Shown: in pieces, positions 11,586 to 23,019 of the stretch
Layout of the letters: each line of letters starts with the position of its first letter
Numbering within the stretch: the stretch's first letter is position 1
Source of the DNA: Archivesica marissinica
Lineage: Eukaryota; Mollusca; Bivalvia; Venerida; Vesicomyidae
Assembly: GCA_014843695.1 (NCBI GenBank)
Contig: CM026404.1
Span: 5,721,766-5,785,765 of the forward strand
Direction of reading: 5' to 3'
Length of the DNA stretch: 64,000 nucleotides
Notes under the pieces: generated by a model
Seen by the model: only the letters and a program-made list of their open reading frames with translations
The model's database searches: none
Told to the model about the DNA's origin: nothing
Position numbers and translations under genes: made by a program

Positions 11586-11876
11586 ACAAAATCTAATGCT
11601 TATACCCATGCAGACATCATCATGATCCAATAGGCTAGCTTGAATTTCTGAAATAATTGTGGTATAGGGGTGGAGATGCATCGGGGATCTTCCGCCACCA
11701 AGTTCAGCATGGAAAGCCCCTAAATAACATGTTCAATAATGTGTTATCAAACTTTACGAGTACCTAAATCAATGATTTGCTCTATAAACTACACTTATCA
11801 TTTGCTGATATTTCTTTGCAAATCTTATTCCTTTCATTCAAAATCATCCAAACTTTCCTATCAATACACGTACAGG

Positions 11877-11975
11877 ATATAAGCCGAAAATGATCCAATA
11901 TGTCATATATTGGACTGTGTAGTGCCGAAGTCAGTACCAATATTTTACATATTGGATCCGTTTGAGGCTTATATC
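11877..11975. repeat. About 100-bp inverted repeat (hairpin)
   Basis: The left arm GATATAAGCC plus GATCCAATATGT is mirrored by ACATATTGGATC plus GGCTTATATC. It may be a very small MITE. No other copy is seen. Confidence 0.6.
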
Positions 11976-12246
11976 TCACTTAAAACACACACTTATATAA
12001 CAAGATCCTACTAATTAAAATTGTTAATTTCGTACATGTACGCGTAGTATTTAATATAATACTCTGACCTTTTGACAGCAGTCCAATATTAATAATAATG
12101 GACTGCAAGTACAAAGATATGACGTCACGACAGTGTTTTAAATCTGGTTATTACACAATTTAACATGATTGTGTATAACATGGAAATATCATGCATGTTT
12201 TGTGTTAATACTGTTGGATATTAGCATTTGTCTATTCAAATTGATA

Positions 12247-12418
12247 TACCTGTGTTAGTGGTCACCTCCATTTAGCAGCCAACCTGTATTAAACAGCCAG
12301 TTTCCAGATTCCCAATTGGTTGTTTTATTATATATTTGACCTCTATTAAGCAGCCACCTGTGCTAAGCAGCCACTTTCTCTGACTCCCTTGGCTGGCTGC
12401 TTAAGACAGGTTTGACTG
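12247..12418 (-). mobile_element. Pogo-like MITE, left end eroded
   Basis: The right end CTTAAGACAGGTTTGACTG-TA is intact, while the left end has lost CAGTCAAA. The interior AAGCAGCCACCTGTGCTAAG matches the other copies. Confidence 0.7.
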
Positions 12419-12458
12419 TATGGTTGTTCTGTTTTCATTACATGTACATGTTTTAGTT

Positions 12459-12689
12459 TATACAAATTTATTTTTGCTCGATTGCATAACAAGTTATTTC
12501 AACTTATATTAATCACTCTCGAGACCTCATTCCTGATGGAATCCATCGCCACGAGGGAGAGAGAAGAGGCAACGTGGAATTTAAATGCCTTGCCTAAGGG
12601 TACAATCGTAACGACTCCAGCGGGACTCAAACTCCGGACCTTTCGCACCTGAAGCGAACGTGCATCCACTGCGCTATCACGACTTCCAC
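12459..12689 (-). mobile_element. SINE A, inverted
   Basis: The minus-strand copy has a full head (GATAGCGCAGTGG), the GATTCCATCAGGAATGAGG body and the class 2 tail. Confidence 0.85.
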
Positions 12690-12714
12690 ATGTTTTGTAC
12701 ATTACATGTACATG

Positions 12715-13171
12715 TTTTGAATGTGTGCAATTATTATGTATATAAAAGGATTTGCTCTATAAACTACTTTACTTCTTCATCATCTAACCATGCTATCAGA
12801 TTTAGTATATTGGTGGTACAATCTTAATGGCTTCTGGTAAGTGAAATGATGTGATCAGTATTCAATTAAATAGCACTTTGTGAAACATGATATTTTAGGA
12901 TATGTATGATATAACCATCTTAACTTTTTCTGTCATACACACAGATTGTTGTCATATAAACATATAATCTGCATGATCCCATTTCGTGGAGTAATTTTCA
13001 TGAATATAACGGTTCAAGTTACCAGTGACATTTTTGAAACCTTCATAAAAATTCGAAAAAAAGGGTGACAAAATATTATCTTTTTGATTCTTTAAAAGGT
13101 AACTGTTAAAAGTCATAAAATTTGAAGCATTCGAAGATATGTTTAATACACCAATCTGTGAATAATGTCAT
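12715..13171. other. Unassigned AT-rich sequence
   Basis: No gene or repeat is recognised. Confidence 0.5.
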
Positions 13172-15020
13172 TTAACCCTTTCCCTCGTAGAAGCACCTCT
13201 TGACGCCATTACCAATATGACATACATTGACAATGTAGTACCCAAACCAATGTTCATAAACCTTTCCCTCATAGAAGCACCTCTTGACGCCATTATCAAT
13301 ACGACATACATTGACAATGTAGTAACCAAACCAATGTTCATAAACCCTTTCCCTCATAGAAGCACCTCTTGACGCCATTACCAATACGACATACATTGAC
13401 AATGTAGTACCCAAACCAATGTTCATAAACCCTTTCCCTCATAGAAGCACCTCTTGACGCCATTATCAATACGACATACATTGACAATGTAGTAACCAAA
13501 CCAATGTTCATAAACCCTTTCCCTCATAGAAGCACCTCTTGGCGCCATTATCAATACGACATACATTGACAATGTAGTAGCCAAACCAATGTTCATAAAC
13601 CCTTTCCCTCATAGAAGCACCTCTTGACGCCATTACAATACGACATACATTGACAATTGTACCAAACCAATGTTCATAAACCCTTTCCCTCATAGAAGCA
13701 CCTCTTGACGCCATTATCAATACGACATACATTAACAATGTAGTAGCCAAACCAATGTTCATAAACCCTTTCCCTCATAGAAGCACCTCTTGACACCATT
13801 ACCAATACGACATACATTAGCAATGTAGTAGCCAAACCAATGTTCATAAACCCTTTCCCTCATAGAAGCACATTGACGCCATTACCAATACGACATACAT
13901 TGACAATGTAGTAACCAAACCAATGTTCATAAACCCTTTCCCTCATAGAAGCACCTCTTGACACCATTATCAATACGACATACATTGACAATGTAGTAGC
14001 CAAACCAATGTTCATAAACCCTTTCCCACATAGAAGCACCTCTTGACGCCATTATCAATACGACATACATTAACCCTTTCCCTCATAGAAGCACCTCTTG
14101 ACGCCATTATCAATGCGACATACATTGACAATGTAGTAGCCAAACCAATGTTCATAAACCCTTTCCCTCATAGAAACACCTTGACACCATTATCAATACG
14201 ACATACATTGACAATGTAGTAGCCAAACCAATGTTCATAAACCCTTTCCCACATAGAAGCACCTCTTGACGCCATTATCAATATGACATACATTGACAAT
14301 GTAGTAGCCAAACCAATGTTCATAAACCCTTTCCCTCATAGAAGCACCTCTTGACGCCATTATCAATACGACATACATTGACAATGTAGTAGCCAAACCA
14401 ATGTTCATAAACCCTTTCCCTCATAGAAGCACCTCTTGACACCATTATCAATACGACATACATTGACAATGTAGTAGCCAAACCAATGTTCATAAACCCT
14501 TTCCCTCATAGAAGCACCTCTTGATGCCATTATCAATACGACATACATTGACAATGTAGTAGCCAAACCAATGTTCATAAACCCTTTCCCTCATAGAAGC
14601 ACCTCTTGACGCCATTACCAATATGACATACATTGACAATGTAGTAGCCAAACCAATGTTCATAAACCCTTTCCCTCATAGAAGCACCTCTTGACGCCAT
14701 TACCAATATGACATACATTGACAATGTAGTAGCCAAACCAATGTTCATAATAAAGGCCAGAATCTCATGTAGTCCTAGTAATATCTATGGAGGTGGTATA
14801 GATATGGCGACTACTTATCCACTGCATGATAGCTAAATGGCTGTCGTTTGTATGGAGATATAATAGTATATTAACCTAAATCTCATGTAGTCCCAGTAAT
14901 ATCTATGGAGGTAGGATAGATATGGCGACTACTTAGCAACTGCATGATAGCTAAATGGCTGTCGTTTGTATGGAGATATAATAGTATATTAACCTAAATC
15001 TCTATGAAGAAAAGGGTTAA
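13172..15020 (-). mobile_element. PB-E MITE copy 2 with about 19 amplified right-end units
   Basis: This element is inverted relative to the one at 3609-4459. It begins TTAA-CCCTTTCCCTCGTAG at 13172 and ends GAAGAAAAGGG-TTAA at 15020. From 13176 to about 14752 an 84-bp unit (CATAGAAGCACCTCTTGACG ... AAACCAATGTTCATAAA) is repeated about 19 times. It is followed by two roughly 120-bp units (TATCTATGGAGGTGG ... GGCTGTCGTTTGTATGG) that also occur in copy 1. The 84-bp unit contains the dyad ACATTG-A-CAATGT. The 84-codon frames read from this array are not genes. Confidence 0.85.
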
Positions 15021-16212
15021 ATACATGTAGAATATACGGTACTACCAGCTAGAAATGTTTTATTTTATTTTACTAGTCATTCCATACATGTTGAGATGAT
15101 CCCATGACATTATGATATGATCATAAAATGTGTGAAGAGTCTGTGCCCGACACGACTCATCATGCAAAAATATTACCGTTATTTGTTATGTATAGTGCGC
15201 ACATTTATATTTACTAAAATCCGCTATATACATGAGAACAGCAGTTAGGACATCTTTTTTTCATATTACTAGTAAATCAGTGAAAATGTTGACTCGCAGC
15301 TAGGCCCTAGATTCAACAAGTTGCTATATTATGCAAACATTATAAAACAACTATTAAAAGCATCTTCTGATAATCTAAATATATGGTAAAAGAAATTAAT
15401 AAAGCCAAAAATGAGCATTTAATTTTATTTTAATTTTAGCACTTTCGTTCGAAATGTAAAACGAAAATGACGGCAGGTGACATTACATGATTTGATCAAT
15501 TGTCTATTTCCTGTACTTCTTGTACCGTAAATTGCAAAATGCATATGCGCTGTCTATAAGATTGAGTAGATACTACAGTTTATTTGAGATATTGAGATTA
15601 TATACGCTTTAAAAATACAATAGCAGTAAAGAACACTTTTTTTATGGTGGGTGGGGTATGAATTATAGGCAACAAAACTGTTCACAATGGGTTCCAGTTA
15701 ATTAGGTATTCATCTTTAGAAAATGGAGGTATTGAGAAGTTAGAATTTGTGTGGAGAAGCATTGAGGTTTGAGAAATTAATTATTGATAATTTATGCCAT
15801 GGTTTCTGGGCGGCACAGGTAAATCAACTCAAACGTTAGACAAACAGTAAAATTTCGCTCATTGAATATCTTATAAGTCAGATTACCTCTCGGATTGTGT
15901 TTGTGCAAGATTTTCTGAATTGTGTATTTCTACTCGGAAGTCCCGTACAGTTTGCATGCAATTTTCATGTTCAATCTTGTCTGTGTTCCTCGGTGCAATT
16001 TCTCTTGTTAAGTGTTTGCCATTTACCATGTCATGGTTATAATATGCAACCATGAAGGATTACAACTTATTTGGGGCACATTTAGTGGATCTTCAGCAAG
16101 TTTGGCTTCGGAACTCCATTTTACCCATTTTTACTAGACAAATTGTAGGTGCGCATTATACATTGATAAATCTGGTATGTCAATTCATGTCATTTTAATG
16201 CAAGAACTACTA
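15021..16212. other. Unassigned AT-rich sequence
   Basis: Nearly 1.2 kb with no recognised gene, array or element; this is among the longest quiet stretches of the window. Confidence 0.5.
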
Positions 16213-16869
16213 GAGTGGTGGAACCTATGCTCAGTGTAAATACCACATATAATGACCAGTATACAATGTTAATTGCACTTGCCGTACATTATTATTTTCT
16301 TAAGTCGTGAAAACATCTTTCAAAACACTCTTGTTGACAGTTTTAGCTTCATCATGTGACCTTGCTGCTCAATACAGCTATCGCAACGGTGTCGGTCGGC
16401 ACCCGTTTATATGCAGAACTGAAGACTTCAGGGCACCTATGCACGGCGTACTTGTTATTTTTTATTTATCCACCAAAACTTGTTGAATATCTTATTTTGA
16501 TATAGTACATCATTGAATAAAAACACTTATTGATTTTAATCAGAAATGGTATAGTAACTATTTTTCGGGTTAGGTGTAGATATTTAAAAGTTGGGTAGCT
16601 ACCTGAATTGCTCATACACCGTATTAATTTTGGTGGAAATATTCTCTAAATGATTTGCTGGTTTATAATCGTCTGCTGGACAAGTCACGTGACAGTTGCA
16701 TCAGGCTACCGATACACGTAACGGAATGATATTGGACCATGCTTCAGCTCTGTGAGCGAAATTAGCCTAGAACTATATAAGTATTTTAAATACGGATGAA
16801 AATAGAAAATACGTCGAGCATAGGAATACGCTGAGCATAGGAATACGCCGAGCATAGGTTCCACCACTC
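16213..16869 (-). mobile_element. TA-flanked MITE, copy 2
   Basis: Terminal repeats GAGTGGTGGAACCTATGCTC and GAGCATAGGTTCCACCACTC are flanked by TA (16211-16212, 16870-16871). The interior is the reverse complement of the copy at 387-1060 with scattered differences. Confidence 0.85.
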
Positions 16870-17204
16870 TATGTTTATAATTGGTAACACTCTATGTGCA
16901 GATTCAACTATCTCTGGTGGGTATTGTGGGCCTACAATTATAGAAGGTGCACTTTATTGACACAGGCTTTATGGACAATTTTAAATATACCCGAAACTGA
17001 GTTGCAGAAATTTACCGCTACTAGTTTTCTACAATGTGCAATGCCTTATTAATATTTATACGACCTCTACAAATGAGAGGTAAATCTACACTAACCGGTG
17101 GTATTCTATGTATGATAGCATACAAGACAATAAGGATAAGGTATAGTTACATAGTTACAAGGTGAACACTCATTGCACCTTATAATAATAACCATAACAT
17201 ACGT

Positions 17205-18100
17205 ATGAATGCACATTATATACAAACATACGTATGAATGCACAATATATACAAACATACGTATGAATGCACAATATATACAAACATACGTATGAATGCA
17301 CAATATATACAAACATACGTATGAATGCACAATATATACAAACATACATGTGAATGCACATTATATACAAACATACGTATGAATGCACAATATATACAAA
17401 CATACATGTGAATGCACAATATATACAAACATACGTATGAATGCACAATATATACAAACATACGTATGAATGCACAATATATACAAACATACATGTGTGA
17501 ATGCACAATATATACAAACATATGTATGAATGCACAATATATACAAACATACATGTGTGAATGCACAATATATACAAACATACATGTGAATGCACAATAT
17601 ATACAAACATACATGTGAATGCACAATATATACAAACATACGTATGAATGCACAATATATACAAACATACGTATGAATGCACAATATATACAAACATACA
17701 TGTGTGAATGCACAATATATACAAACATATGTATGAATGCACAATATATACAAACATACATGTGAATGCACAATATATACAAACATACGTATGAATGCAC
17801 AATATATACAAACATACAGTGTGAATGCACAATATATACAAACATACGTATGAATGCACAATATATACAAACATACATGTGTGAATGCACAATATATACA
17901 AACATACGTATGAATGCACAATATATACAAACATACGTATGAATGCACAATATATACAAACATACATGTGAATGCACAATATATACAAACATACGTATGA
18001 ATGCACAATATATACAAACATACGTATGAATGCACAATATATACAAACATACATGTGTGAATGCACATTATATACAAACATACGTATGAATGCACATTAT
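17205..18100. repeat. 29-31-bp minisatellite, about 30 copies
   Basis: The unit is GAATGCACAATATATACAAA followed by CATACGTAT or a CATGTG(TG) variant. CATACGTATG is a perfect dyad. The unit has no stop in several frames, so minus-strand frames of up to 303 codons arise; they are array artefacts. Confidence 0.97.
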
Positions 18101-18349
18101 AACAAGTAAGAGACAGTAAATGTATATAATTTTAACCCGTTAGTTTGAAGCTGCGCATTGAATGTGAGGTAATTATATATAATACACGAAGCAAATTGAA
18201 AATGCCTATTGTTTGCATAAAATTCATCTCAAATATTCGATTATAAATGACTGCATAATTATAGTGGATGCGTTCCTGTCTGGGGTACCAATCCAGATAT
18301 ATTTGGTGCCATATAGTCCAGTGTTTTTCTTGACTGTTTCTTTTATATA
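18101..18349. other. Unique-looking flank
   Basis: AT-rich sequence between the 29-bp array and the Tc1 element; nothing is recognised. Confidence 0.4.
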
Positions 18350-19861
18350 CTGAAATACTTTAGAAACGCATCACTTGTTTCTTCAAATATTTTCCTTCAC
18401 AAAGAGTCAGTATTAAGAACTTCCCCCGTGTTAGGTAACATTTTAACCAATAATTCGTCATTACCAACACAATTTCGTGCAATCGGTTTATCTGGTATCC
18501 GGCACGGCGTGCACGTGTAACAAATGAAAATAATGTTACATAATGACAGTCAATGTCTCTGGGTGTGTTTTAATTGTTATTTTAGACAGCCATATAGACA
18601 CACTTACTTTTACCATAGGAATTGTTTGTTCCCCTTTTATTAAGTAAAGAATGCCAAGACGTAGACAAGATTTGCGTAACCAAATTGTTGGGTTATTGCA
18701 AGCAGATACCAGCCAAAGGGGCTGTGCGAGGCGGTTTTGTGTACACCAGTCGACAATTTCTCGCCTTCATCAGCATTTCGTGGCTACGAATAGTGTCGCT
18801 GATTTTCCGAGACCCGGTCAACCTTGTGTTACTACCAGACGTCAAGACCATTACATACGTCAGCGTCATCTCCGAGATCGTTTCACAAATTCACGGCAAA
18901 TTTGATACAAGGACGTCGCCGTAGGAATATCCATGCAAGGACAGTGATACGACGATTGAGAGATTATGGAATCCGTTGCAGCCGACTGTACAGGGGACAG
19001 ATCTTAGCTCAACGTCACCCGCAGAATCGAGTGCGTTGGGCCCGTGATATGATCGATAATCGACGCCTGAACTGGAATCAAGTTGTTTTTTCCGACGAAT
19101 CACGTTTTGCAGATGGCAGAATTAGTCTGTACCGACGTCAACATGAACGTTACTGTGATGGTTTTGTTGTAGAGCGTGATATGTTAGGGGGAGGCAGTAT
19201 AATAGTTTGGGGCACCATTAATCATTACTTTCGTTCGGACCTTGTTCTGATTCAAGGTAATTTGACTGTACAGCGTTACATTAATGAAGTGCTTGCTCCT
19301 GTGCTCGTTCCACTGCTTCAACGTAACGGCAACAACCGTCAGTTGACTTTCCAACAGGACAATGCCCGCACTCACAGTGCCCGTCTCACCCAAACCTACT
19401 TAATGAACCAGGGAATCGACGTTCTCGAGTGGCCTGCAGTGACTCCCGACATGAACTGCATCGAGCACATGTGGGATGAGCTCGGACAGAGACTTTGACG
19501 ACGTCCACAACAACCGCAAAACGTCCGCGAACTTTGGTTAGCATTGCAACAGGAATGGCAGAACATCCCTATGCCAACCATACAATGCTTAGTGGGGACG
19601 ATGCGACGACGTCTACAGGCTGTAGTTGCAAATAAGGGGTGGCCATAACCGCTACTGAGTTTAGAAAGCGCTAAATCCGAACACTGCCTTTCTTTGACTG
19701 GCTCTTATAAAGTCCAAGAAAGGTCGATTTTGTTGTGAATACAAATAAAATGTTAAGAGATACTTGCAATTTATTCTGATGTATCACAATGATCAAATCT
19801 CATACTACCGTGCATAATATTAGGGTGTATATATCAGTGATGCGTTTCTAAAGTCTTTCAG
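18350..19861 (+). mobile_element. Tc1-like DNA transposon, full length
   Basis: The 1512-bp element has matching inverted ends, CTGAAATACTTTAGAAACGC at the left and GCGTTTCTAAAGTCTTTCAG at the right. Both ends are flanked by TA (18348-18349, 19862-19863), the established Tc1/mariner target duplication. It encloses one transposase frame that is broken (next entry). The insertion lies between a minisatellite and a SINE C. Confidence 0.92.
18651..19648 (+). pseudogene. Tc1-family transposase, broken by a frameshift and a stop
   Basis: The frame starts at ATG 18651 with a helix-turn-helix region (GCARRFCVHQSTISRL) typical of the paired-like DNA-binding part of Tc1 transposases. Near 18878-18905 the reading must shift from this frame to the one open from 18824. 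The catalytic part then shows VVFSDESRF, FQQDNARTHSA and PDMNCIEHMWDELG; exactly 34 residues lie between the second Asp and the Glu, so it is DD34E. An in-frame TGA at 19496-19498 is followed by about 49 more codons resembling the family's C-terminus (MRRRLQAVVANKGWP), ending at TAA 19648. As it stands no full-length transposase could be made. The ends look intact, so it could still move if supplied with transposase in trans (inference). Confidence 0.92.
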
Positions 19862-19916
19862 TATAGATAAAAACAGTTTTATTTGTAATCTTACTTATGA
19901 ATTGTCACAATTCAAT

Positions 19917-20160
19917 TTTGTGTGTTTTACGTTTATTTATCCATATCAGCGACGCCTCCTGAAGAGATTAGTCATTTTAGATTTTTGGAGGATAGTGCAA
20001 TGATACAGAGAGAGACCCATTCCAGTGTCTCCTCTGGATCTTTTACGTGCACGATGTAAAGCACCGATACAAGACCTCGGTTTAACGTCCCATCTGAAAG
20101 ACTGCTAATTTTATTAGGGTCAGACGGGGATCGAACCTGCGATCTCTGGATTACAATTCA
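19917..20160 (-). mobile_element. SINE C, head truncated
   Basis: Tail, body and B box are present on the minus strand, but the A-box half of the head is missing. Confidence 0.8.
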
Positions 20161-20988
20161 ACTGTCGCCCAATGCATTATATATATATTTATAATAACCG
20201 TTTTATTGGAGCATTTCATGCATACATTATTAAACACTTATATTTTCTTTGTGCAGTTGTATTTAATGAAATAAAAAGATATGAAAATGCTATAATGACT
20301 GTTGAGAGGTAATTTATGACATGAAAAGTGCACGTTTACTTGATTGACGTCTTGAATACGCAATTCATTTTGCATGAATTGTGTTTGCGGCAGAATAATA
20401 TAGTGCATGTCATCATTATGTGATATTATCCCGGATTACTGACATTATTAAAGCATATAATGCATTCTCAAGTACATTTTTATGGAAAAAAATTGCGAGT
20501 TTTTAAGTTTATGACTTACAGGAGTTTTGGATGACTTATTCAAATATTGTTTGATTGACAGCTACTGCCTGTCTACTGATTGTGTTTACTCTTAATTAAT
20601 GGGCATGTGCACTAAGAGATACCTGTGCACATATTTAAATATGTTCTTGTCATTAAAGAAAAGTCATAAATTATGCAAACATTTCACAATTTTGTAATTG
20701 GAATAGTTTTGTAAATTCTTAGATTAGTTGGTAAAGAGTTAGATTTAAGTCAGTAATAAATTATATTAGTTAAATATGAGTTAGATTTTTCATTAGTTGA
20801 ATTTAGTCATGATTTAAATTAGTCAGTAATGAGTTAAATTTTTCAGATGTAAGTTAGATTTGTCATTAAATTTTATTAGTTATATTTAAGTCATGCTTTA
20901 AATTAGTATGTAATGAGTTAAATTAGTGAGTAATGTGGATTTGTCATTTATATATTATATGTTACATTAATGAATTGAGATATGGAAT
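20161..20988. repeat. AT-rich sequence with degenerate TTAGT/GAGTTA repeats
   Basis: From about 20705 to 20950 irregular variants of GTAATGAGTTAAATT and TTAGTTAAAT recur. The earlier part of the stretch shows nothing. Confidence 0.5.
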
Positions 20989-21140
20989 ACAGACGGATAT
21001 GTAGTCTAGTTGTAACACGCTGGACTGGACTCGTGTCGGTGCTTTACACCATGCACGTAAAAGAACCAGAGGAAACTCTGGAATGGGTCGTCTGTCTGTA
21101 TCATTGCACTATCCTCCAAAAATCTAAACTGACTATTAAA
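20989..21140 (+). mobile_element. SINE C, internally deleted
   Basis: The A-box half of the head joins directly to the CTCGTGTCGGTGCTTTACAC body, losing the B box. The tail is cut off where the foldback element begins. Confidence 0.75.
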
Positions 21141-21231
21141 TACCATAGTCACTGCTATGAACACAGACGCTTGGGATCTGGATTAATTGTCCCCAGCGTC
21201 AGGTGGGCAGTTCTGGCCCCAAGTTATTTCT

Positions 21232-21472
21232 TTAACCCATTCAACACCAAGTAACTCACATGGACTGGTCCATGATATTCATAAACCAATAAATGAATCA
21301 GAAAATCACATTTGGACAAGTTCATTTATCAAAATGGGTAATTATGTCTAAAAATAGTAATATCACTGGCAAAAAGTGCAGATCCTGATGAGACGGCTCG
21401 TCACGAGCCGGCTCATCTGGATCTACACTTTTTGTAAGCCTATTTAGAGGTCTGTGGTGTTGAAAGGGTTAA
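21232..21472 (-). mobile_element. PB-A MITE
   Basis: TTAA at both ends, CCCATTCAACACCAAG left end, GTGTTGAAAGGG right end, and the central hairpin GGCTCGTCACGAGCC. It is nested in the foldback-like element. Confidence 0.85.
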
Positions 21473-21486
21473 TTGAGTTTCTTGTC

Positions 21487-21947
21487 AATATCAAAGTTAT
21501 ACAGCACTTTGATTCACTATCAAAGCCATACAGCACTTTGATTCACTATCATAGCCATACAGCACTTTGGTTCACTATCAAAGCCATACAGCACTTTGAT
21601 TCACTATCAAAGCCATACAGCACTTTGGTTCACTATCAAAGCCATACAGCACTTTGGTTCACTACCAAAGCCATACAGCACTTTGGTTCACTATCAAAGC
21701 CATACAGCACTTTGATTCACTATCAAAGCCATACAGCACTTTGATTCACTATCAAAGCCATACAGCACTTTGATTCACTATCAAAGCCATACAGCACTTT
21801 TATTCACTATCAAAGCCATACAGCACTTTTATTCACTATCAAAGCCATACAGCACTTTTATTCACTATCAAAGCCATACAGCACTTTTATTCACTATCAA
21901 AGCCATACAGCACTTTTATTCACTATCAAAGCCATACAGCACTTTGA
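21487..21947. repeat. 29-bp minisatellite, about 16 copies
   Basis: The unit contains CAGCACTTTGATTCACTATC and AAAGCCATA. CTTTGA...TCAAAG forms a dyad within the unit. Variants change GATT to GGTT (5' part) and TATT (3' part) in blocks. Confidence 0.95.
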
Positions 21948-22159
21948 TAGAGACAGGGTGTCATTTTTAAATTTGCTTGGATATCGCCCTAAATATTATT
22001 GTGGTGTATAGTGTTGCGTCTGCTAGCTATGGTGTATCATAATGTCTTTAAAAAAATATACAAGAAATAGTTTGGGGCCAGAACCGCCCAACTTACGCTT
22101 CGGATCATTTATCCAGGCCCCAAACGCCTGTGACTGTGAAAGGATAATTTGTTTGAATT

Positions 22160-22585
22160 TCATAGAGCAGTATTTTTAAAATTCCACTCGTAAATGCAAT
22201 AAGTATGCACATTTCCCAGATACCTGTTGGTTGCCGCTTGTATTTTGCAGAACGAGATTGTGTGTTGCACGTACTTGTTGCAAGGCGTCTTACACAAAAT
22301 CTGGTTATCCTCTCACTTATGATGGCGCTCTTCTGGTAATCTATTCACTTTCTCCAATTGATCATTCAATTCTTTAGTTAATTCACCCTGACATACTTCA
22401 GATAGCATTTCTAGAATGGGAGGGGTAGCTATCTCTTTATAGTTTTCCAGTACTTTAGTGAAACTTGCATAATCATCAAGGTAATTATTAAACGTGTGAT
22501 AAGCATTGCAGACATTGCAAAACACGGTATCACTACTCCCACACCTACATATTTTCAGGATGTATAATTCTACAAAGGAACTATA
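22160..22585 (-). pseudogene. Unrecognised decayed reading frame with cysteine pairs
   Basis: On the minus strand the frame is open from the SINE C boundary at 22585 to TGA 22313-22315. It then stays open for about 50 codons to TGA at 22160-22162. Near its start it shows CRC-x7-CNVC, a possible metal-binding knuckle, followed by a charged, helix-like segment (LSEVCQGELTKELNDQLEKV). After the stop comes CKTPCNKYVQ. The composition looks more protein-like than the surrounding repeats. I do not recognise the family. It could be a remnant of a host exon or of a transposon protein, or chance. Confidence 0.3.
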
Positions 22586-22850
22586 GAGACGGATCTGTAG
22601 TCCAGTGGTAGCACGCTGATCGGATCGACCCTAATAAAATTAACAGTCTTTCAGATGGGACTTTAATCCGAGGTCTCGTGTCGGTGTACAACACCGTGCA
22701 CGTAAAAGAATCAGAGGAGACTCTGGAATGGGTCTCTGTCTGTATCATTGCACTATCCTCCAAAAATCTAAAATGACTAATCTCTTCAGGAGGCGTCGCT
22801 CATATGGGCAACTGGTAGCAATGATAAATAAATGTAATACACACACACAC
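22584..22850 (+). mobile_element. SINE C, B box deleted
   Basis: The head starts GACGGATCTGTAGTCCAGTGG; the region from the anticodon arm to the B box is missing. Body and tail are present, ending in a short CA run. Confidence 0.8.
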
Positions 22851-23019
22851 ACATAGAGAGGTGAGAGAATGCATTAAATTAAGTACATTGTTAGTGGTGT
22901 TATCTGAAATTGAAACAACTACTCCCACCTTCCCATATAAATTGAAATAAACTGCTTTTGTTTCTAATACACAATTAACCAGCAAAACAAATAGCTGATG
23001 CATCATTTAATGTATGTCT

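Larger units (their letters stand above)
21166..22130. mobile_element. Foldback-like element with about 65-bp inverted ends
   Basis: The segment 21166-21231 (ACGCTTGGGATCTGG ... GGGCAGTTCTGGCCCCAAG) is mirrored imperfectly at about 22062-22130 (TTGGGGCCAGAACCGCCC ... CCAGGCCCCAAACGC). Between these ends lie a PB-A MITE and a 29-bp array. The outer boundaries and target duplication are not clear. Confidence 0.55.

Noticed and set aside
17170..18081. Minus-strand frames of 244-303 codons (Tyr/Ile/Cys repeats)
   Set aside because: They are a 29-31-bp minisatellite read in three overlapping frames; no non-repeat sequence, start context or domain.
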